Assembly (NCBI GenBank): GCA_964398055.1
Contig: CAYNLK010000018.1
Location: 47,483-111,482, forward strand
Length of the DNA stretch: 64,000 bases
Direction: 5' to 3'
From: CAYNLK01 sp964398055
Lineage (GTDB): Bacteria > Chloroflexota > Anaerolineae > 4572-78 > J111
Each line of letters begins with the position of its first letter. Position 1 is the stretch's first letter. The translations under genes were made by a program, and so were the position numbers. Below the pieces are notes generated by a model that saw nothing but the letters and a program-made list of their open reading frames with translations, did no database searches and was not told the origin of the DNA. This document shows, one piece after another, positions 59,657 to 64,000 of the stretch.

Positions 59657-61342
59657 TTAGCCAACCGGCGCCCAGGGTTCCGGCGCCCGGTAGTCCAAGC
59701 CGGTCATAACCTCCACCACGGCGGGCCTGTCGGCTGCCAGGGCCTGCCGGATTGCCCCGCCGATCTCGTCCGACTTTTCCACCCGCACGCCGATACAGCC
59801 CATCTCCTGGGCAATTCGGGCAAAACTGACCGGCTCGAAGCGATACAGATCCTCTGGCTGGCCGGACCGGTCGCGATAAATGGCCTGGATGTCATCGATG
59901 CCCTGGGCCAACCCGCCGTTATTGTTGATAATTGTTACAGTGTTAATGTGGTGACGCCGGGCTGTTTCCAGTTCGCTCAAGTGGTACCAGAAACCGCCGT
60001 CGCCAGTAAAGCAGATCACCGGTCGCTCAGGCGCGGCGCACTTGGCGCCTAGCGCCGCGGGAAAGGCCCAGCCCAGGGAACCGGCCGCTCGCAGGTAGCT
60101 CTGCCCCGGCTGGGTCAGGTAAACCATCGTTGCCGTCCAGATGGTTGCATAGCCGGTGTCGGCCACCAAAACAGCATTCTCAGGCAAAGCCTCGCTCAAC
60201 TCTTTACACAGCCGCTCCGGGCGAATCGGCGTAACATTCGATTGGCGCAGAGGTTCAATCTCGTTACGCCAGACGCTCACCAGGGTCTGCGCCCGCTGCA
60301 ACCACGGCTCGTTGGCCGGCCTGGCCTTAAGCGCCTGGCTGAGTTGGGTCACCGCCACTTTGGCATCCCCCACCAGGCCGATCGCGCCAGCATAATTGCG
60401 CCCAATTTCGGCCGGATCGATGTCGATCTGCACCACCGGCGTACCGGGCGGGGGGACCGTCCAGTTATGGGTCACCTGGTCGCCGGTGTTGCTGCCGATG
60501 TAGATCACCAGATCCGCTTCCGAGACGACCTGGTTGGCGCACCGGGCCGAATACGACCCCACCACGCCGACGCTGAGCGGGTGGCTGTCTGGAATTGTGC
60601 CCTTGCCATTGGCCGAGGTTGCTACCGGAATAGACAATTTTTCGGCCAGAGCCACCACCTCGGCCGCGGCGCCGGAGAGTCGCACGCCGCCGCCAGCCAC
60701 AAGCACAGGCCGTTTGGCCGCGGCTATAGCCCGGGCCGCCTGGTCGATGGCGGTATCCTCCGGCTGGGGCCGGAACGCCGGGCAACCAGTAAACGGCGCC
60801 TCGATGACCACCGGCAGCGTTTGTATCGCCGCTTCCAGCGGTCTTCCACCGTGGCCCAGTAAATCCAGGTGAACCGGTCCCGGCGCGCCCGACGTGGCTT
60901 CGCGAAAAGCCTGGCGCAGCAAATAGGGCAGTTGGGCCGGGGTAACCACATCGACGTTGTACTTGGTCACCGGCGCAAACAAAGGGCCATGCTCTATTTC
61001 CTGGTAGGCGTGGCGATGTTGGAACAAGGGCGGCTTCTTGCCGGTGAGGGCAATTACCGGCGAGCGGCCCAGGTAAGCGTCTTGCAGTCCGGCGGCCAGG
61101 TTGGCCGCGCCAACCGATTGGGCCATACAAATCCCCGGACGGCGGGCCACGCGGGCATAGCCGTCGGCCATATAGGCCGCGGCTTTTTCCGAATGGGTCA
61201 GCACCCGGCGGACTCCCAGCTCTTCCAACTCGACCATCGTTTGGCGCAAGATGTTGTCCATGTAAAAAATATGGGTCACGCCGTAACCTTTGAAGGTTTC
61301 GGCAATGAATCTGGCCCCGGTGAGGCTGTTGTTGGTTTCCAT
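59657..61342 (-). CDS. Thiamine-diphosphate-dependent enzyme, acetolactate-synthase-like
   Basis: ThDP enzyme of 561 residues with the three-domain acetolactate synthase/oxalyl-CoA decarboxylase layout. The activating Glu is Glu52 in THSEKAAAYMADGYARV. The central domain has PVLVAGGGVRLSGAAAEVV. The ThDP motif is CFTGDGGFWYHLSELETA with INNNGG 27 residues on. True AHAS, benzaldehyde lyase, oxalyl-CoA decarboxylase or a 2-keto-acid decarboxylase are all possible. It is last in a minus-strand cluster with a VOC dioxygenase and a maleylacetate-reductase-like gene, so a role in degrading an aromatic or keto acid is more likely than amino-acid synthesis. Confidence 0.85.
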   Translation of the reverse strand: METNNSLTGARFIAETFKGYGVTHIFYMDNILRQTMVELEELGVRRVLTHSEKAAAYMADGYARVARRPGICMAQSVGAANLAAGLQDAYLGRSPVIALTGKKPPLFQHRHAYQEIEHGPLFAPVTKYNVDVVTPAQLPYLLRQAFREATSGAPGPVHLDLLGHGGRPLEAAIQTLPVVIEAPFTGCPAFRPQPEDTAIDQAARAIAAAKRPVLVAGGGVRLSGAAAEVVALAEKLSIPVATSANGKGTIPDSHPLSVGVVGSYSARCANQVVSEADLVIYIGSNTGDQVTHNWTVPPPGTPVVQIDIDPAEIGRNYAGAIGLVGDAKVAVTQLSQALKARPANEPWLQRAQTLVSVWRNEIEPLRQSNVTPIRPERLCKELSEALPENAVLVADTGYATIWTATMVYLTQPGQSYLRAAGSLGWAFPAALGAKCAAPERPVICFTGDGGFWYHLSELETARRHHINTVTIINNNGGLAQGIDDIQAIYRDRSGQPEDLYRFEPVSFARIAQEMGCIGVRVEKSDEIGGAIRQALAADRPAVVEVMTGLDYRAPEPWAPVG

Positions 61343-61380
61343 AAGGCTGTCATCCTTGCTTGGCGGGATTTTAAGATTTC

Positions 61381-61417
61381 GAGATTGGAGATTAGAGATT
61401 CTCTAATCTCCAATCTC
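61381..61417. repeat. Perfect inverted pair of GAGATTGGAGATTAGAG words
   Basis: The 17-bp arms at 61381-61397 and 61401-61417 are perfect complements with a 3-bp loop. The same GATTGGA word occurs as a direct array at 28005-28043. It lies between the VOC and ThDP genes. Confidence 0.85.
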
Positions 61418-61438
61418 TAATCCCCTCAAGATGGTCTC

Positions 61439-62041
61439 TCAAGGGCCGGCGACCGGCTGCGGATAGGCGTGCTTGGCTTCTCTATCTTCAGACAGCGAGC
61501 GCTGAGTCCGTCGGGTCAACAGTTCGATGGCGTCGGCCAGATGCGCATCCTGGATATTATACGCCCCGGCCGCCACTCGCAGGTGATGGGCTTCAAGCAG
61601 TACCTGGGCATGGGTAACCCCGGCGGGCGGCTCGAATTTATAGCTGGCCAGCTCGATCCGCTGCCCTACCGGGTCGCGAAAATAAATGGAGTACATAAAG
61701 CCGCGGTCGATTTCGCCGGTATGCTTGATGCCGCGCTCGTTAAGCCGTTGGGCGGCCTGAATAAAGGTGGATCGCGAGACGCTAAAGGCCAGGTGGTGGA
61801 GATTGCCGATGCCTTCCGGGTTGGGCGTAGGGTCAACGGGGCGGGTCTCATTGGTAAAAACGGTAATCAAACGGCCATCGCCCGGATCGAAATAAAGGTG
61901 ACTCTCGTCGGCATTATCCAGGTTGGGCTGCTCAAAGACAAAAGGCATGCCCAACACACCTTCCCAAAAGTCAATGGTCACTTGCCGGTTGGCCCCCACC
62001 AGGGTGATATGGTGGACGCCTTGCGTTTGAATCTTTTGCAT
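61439..62041 (-). CDS. VOC-family ring-cleaving dioxygenase-like protein
   Basis: Vicinal-oxygen-chelate protein of 200 residues. The first beta-alpha-beta module begins GVHHITLVGANRQ with a metal His. The second has NLHHLAFSVSRS and QRIELASYKFEP, giving a likely His-His-Glu iron site. This is half the length of PcpA/LinE hydroquinone dioxygenases, or a single-domain relative, with an extra helical tail. The neighbours are a maleylacetate-reductase-like ADH upstream and a ThDP enzyme downstream, matching aromatic ring cleavage pathways. The substrate is not known. Confidence 0.82.
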   Translation of the reverse strand: MQKIQTQGVHHITLVGANRQVTIDFWEGVLGMPFVFEQPNLDNADESHLYFDPGDGRLITVFTNETRPVDPTPNPEGIGNLHHLAFSVSRSTFIQAAQRLNERGIKHTGEIDRGFMYSIYFRDPVGQRIELASYKFEPPAGVTHAQVLLEAHHLRVAAGAYNIQDAHLADAIELLTRRTQRSLSEDREAKHAYPQPVAGP

Positions 62042-62074
62042 AGTTTTTTTCCTTTCATTACTTAAAAATGAACC

Positions 62075-63223
62075 CTACCAGGCAGCTCTAAAAACCGCTT
62101 CGGTTTGGGCCGCGCTGGTAATGGGTTTGGGGTTGTTCTGAACGGCCTGGCTCTGCAGGGCAATCCGGGCCAGGCGCGGCAGGTCAGCCTCGGCCACCCC
62201 TACCTGGCGCAACCGCTGCGGCAAACCGATTTGGCCGATCAGCTCGTAAACAGCCTGAGCCGCCTGCTCAGCCAGTTCGATCTCACTGTCGCCGGCCAGG
62301 CCCATCGCCCGAGCTACCGCGGCCAGCTCCGGCGCGGTGGCATCGGCATTGAAGCGCATAGCATGGGGCAAGATAATGCTGTTGGCCAGGCCGTGGGGCA
62401 CGCCCGCGCTGCCGCCCAACACGTGGCACAGGCCGTGATGCAGCCCTATTTTGGCCGTCGAGATGGCGGTCGCAGCCAGATAAGCCCCCAGCAGCAGCTC
62501 GGTGCGGGCCTGGATATTAGCGCCGTTGGCGACGGCGCGCGGCAACGCCTGGGTAATATAGCTGATCCCTCGTAGAGCGGCCGCGGTTGACAGCGGGTTA
62601 CGGCTGGTCGAGTAAACGGCTTCGATACAATGAGCCAGGGCGTTAATGCCGGATGAGGCCGTCAACTGCGCCGGGAGGGCCAGGGTCAATTCCGGGTCGT
62701 ACAGGGTCAATTTCGGCGTCACTTTGGCGTCGGTAACGGTTACTTTGCGGCTTAGCCCATCGATCACCTGGGTTACACCGTAGATGGGCGTCATCTCCGA
62801 GCCGGCATAGGTGGTCGGAATGGCGATGACCGGGATGAGCGGCTGGTCGGTAGGGAAACGGGCGCGCGCCGGCCGGCCGGTGCGGTGCGCCTCCAGGGCC
62901 AGGCTGACGGCTTTGGCCAGCCCAATCGGGCTGCCGCCGCCCAACCCGATGACGGCGTCAACGTTATGCTCCACCGCCAGGATTAAGGCAGCTTCAACCT
63001 GCTCTTGCGGTACGTGCGGCTGCACTTCGGTATAGCTAACCACCAGGCGCCGGCCCAAAATATGCTCCAACCGGGTCACCAGGCCGGCCGTCTGAAAGCG
63101 GGGAATGGTACAGAGCAGCAGCCGTTGCCAGCCAAAGCCATCGACCGCCTGGGCCAATTGAGCCAGCGCGCCGGCCCCAAACATCACCTGCTGCGCGGCC
63201 GTGATATAATTAAATTCGGTCAT
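62075..63223 (-). CDS. Iron-containing alcohol dehydrogenase family, maleylacetate-reductase-like
   Basis: Group III dehydrogenase of 382 residues. The Rossmann-like N-terminus has AVIGLGGGSPIGLAKAVSL (dinucleotide loop). The metal-binding C-terminal domain has SSGINALAHCIEAVYS, KIGLHHGLCHVLGG and VPHGLANSIILPHAMRFN. The sequence style is that of maleylacetate reductases, which reduce the ring-cleavage product to 3-oxoadipate with NAD(P)H. The ATG overlaps the GNAT stop by 4 bp. The dioxygenase-like gene follows after 33 bp, which fits this role. Confidence 0.87.
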   Translation of the reverse strand: MTEFNYITAAQQVMFGAGALAQLAQAVDGFGWQRLLLCTIPRFQTAGLVTRLEHILGRRLVVSYTEVQPHVPQEQVEAALILAVEHNVDAVIGLGGGSPIGLAKAVSLALEAHRTGRPARARFPTDQPLIPVIAIPTTYAGSEMTPIYGVTQVIDGLSRKVTVTDAKVTPKLTLYDPELTLALPAQLTASSGINALAHCIEAVYSTSRNPLSTAAALRGISYITQALPRAVANGANIQARTELLLGAYLAATAISTAKIGLHHGLCHVLGGSAGVPHGLANSIILPHAMRFNADATAPELAAVARAMGLAGDSEIELAEQAAQAVYELIGQIGLPQRLRQVGVAEADLPRLARIALQSQAVQNNPKPITSAAQTEAVFRAAW

Positions 63224-63855
63224 CGCTTAAAGCCTATGGCTAATTGCCCCCAACGTCGTTCATGCTCATTGAGCAAGATGCGGTAAGCCGCCGCGACCAG
63301 CGCGGGTGCGGCATTGGGCGCCGTTCGAAACCAGAGCAAGGTCAGGCGCAAGAAGCGCCGATAAGCCAAGTCGACAACCGGTTGAAAGCCGGCATTGACA
63401 AAGCCCTGAATCGACGGCTGATTCTGGCGTGAGGCCCCAATCCAGATGCGGGGGATGCCCTCAGTGTGAAGCCGGTAAATGATTTGACTTAAGAGGGCGC
63501 TATAGCCGCGCTGCCCGCGCCAGGCCGGCGCTGTGCCGCAATCCCAGATATAGGCTTCGTCGTCGTGCAAATGGAATTGGCGCTCCAGCTCACCGACCCG
63601 CTCCACCCCAAATGTCACCCAGCCATAGGTGATGATCTGGCCGGCTGCCTTCAGGCTGAAACAGCGGCGGTTGCCTTGCAACCGCTGCTGGATCGGCGCC
63701 GGGGTGGGCAGATTCATCACCACGGCCAGATCAGCGAGGTCAGCCAGACCGACCTCGTTGAACTCAACCGCAACCCGGGCCGGGCAGAGCGGCGGCAGGC
63801 CGTTCCCCGCCTCCCAGGCCCAGAGGGTTCCGTCCTCAACAGCCCACGGCGGCAT
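63220..63855 (-). CDS. GNAT-family N-acetyltransferase
   Basis: Protein of 211 residues. The acetyl-CoA loop is in CGTAPAWRGQRGYSALLSQ (a variant of RxxGxG/A), followed by WIGASRQNQPSIQGFVNAGF. The first third is a small diverged beta domain. Many GNATs acetylate small amines or proteins, and the substrate is not predictable. It is first in the minus-strand cluster and translationally coupled to the dehydrogenase (ATGA). The coupling suggests relevance to that pathway, but an acetyltransferase has no clear place in aromatic degradation. Confidence 0.85.
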   Translation of the reverse strand: MPPWAVEDGTLWAWEAGNGLPPLCPARVAVEFNEVGLADLADLAVVMNLPTPAPIQQRLQGNRRCFSLKAAGQIITYGWVTFGVERVGELERQFHLHDDEAYIWDCGTAPAWRGQRGYSALLSQIIYRLHTEGIPRIWIGASRQNQPSIQGFVNAGFQPVVDLAYRRFLRLTLLWFRTAPNAAPALVAAAYRILLNEHERRWGQLAIGFKR

Positions 63856-63902
63856 TTACTCAACAACTCCTGCCTAATTCGACGTTGATCCCGACCTAAA
63901 TG

Positions 63903-64000
63903 CAATACTTTTCAAATAAGCGATTGAAATCGCTCCTCCAGGACTAAAGCCGGTCGTCCACCTGCGTGGACGGGTCTTTTTGTCCGCGGAGGCGGACATC
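63903..64000. mobile_element. Second copy of the 152-bp MITE-like element (cut by window end)
   Basis: Bases 63903-64000 match 21955-22052 with one difference (T to G in the GTCCGCGTAGGCGGAC palindrome). The right half, and any target duplication, are outside the window. Confidence 0.9.

Overview
The window looks like a chromosomal segment of an uncultured Chloroflexota bacterium, most likely of the Anaerolineae type. This is inferred from gene content and sequence style: a GC-rich background, a CobA-HemD fusion, a mevalonate-pathway decarboxylase, CoxD/CoxE-like MoxR-VWA genes, and many intergenic short tandem repeats and hairpins. No rRNA, tRNA, prophage or CRISPR array was seen.

Layout. 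0-12.5 kb is a corrinoid region. On the plus strand is cobA-hemD. On the minus strand are a MocR-type regulator with cobO, then cbiB, cobQ, a PduX-like kinase, cobT and a BtuF-BtuC-BtuD importer. The importer is preceded by a sigma-70-type promoter, a cobalamin riboswitch and an intrinsic terminator. 12.5-18 kb holds lspA, a small basic protein, an RluD-type pseudouridine synthase, a degenerate transposase, a hypothetical gene and two related glycosyltransferases. 18-22 kb is a minus-strand unit of MFS transporter, MttB-family methyltransferase and ornithine/alanine-racemase-like enzyme; the methyltransferase would use a corrinoid of the kind made by the first region. 22-28 kb begins with a 152-bp MITE-like element and a broken DUF433 gene. 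It then carries an AT-rich, roughly 1,500-residue 2-hydroxyacyl-CoA-dehydratase-activase fusion, and 18 bp later a DapF homologue with Ser in place of both catalytic Cys.

28-39 kb has an alpha/beta hydrolase, two clan-A-like glycosidases, a large membrane protein interrupted by three tandem-repeat insertions, a LarA-type lactate racemase and an MFS pump. 39-44 kb has a single-chain Eco57I-like restriction-modification enzyme with an AT-rich specificity region, a second MITE-like element and an AGAT-type aminotransferase. 44-52 kb has a zinc-ribbon protein, an AEC transporter, an rseP/zinc-ribbon/HEAT operon, a (di)phosphomevalonate decarboxylase and an anchored hydrolase. 52-59.4 kb has a cupin, a pentapeptide-repeat protein, a CPBP protease, the MoxR-VWA pair and an ABC exporter. 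59.6-63.9 kb is a minus-strand GNAT / maleylacetate-reductase-like / VOC dioxygenase / ThDP-enzyme cluster. The window ends inside a second copy of the 152-bp element.

The most unusual signal is non-genic. At least fifteen places carry degenerate arrays with a roughly 7-nt period. Different sites use different 7-mers, and several arrays face each other as inverted pairs that could fold into long hairpins. Some lie within reading frames (cbiB and the 983-residue membrane protein) and one lies inside the cobalamin riboswitch. The DapF Ser/Ser homologue next to the foreign-looking activase fusion is the most interesting protein-level observation.
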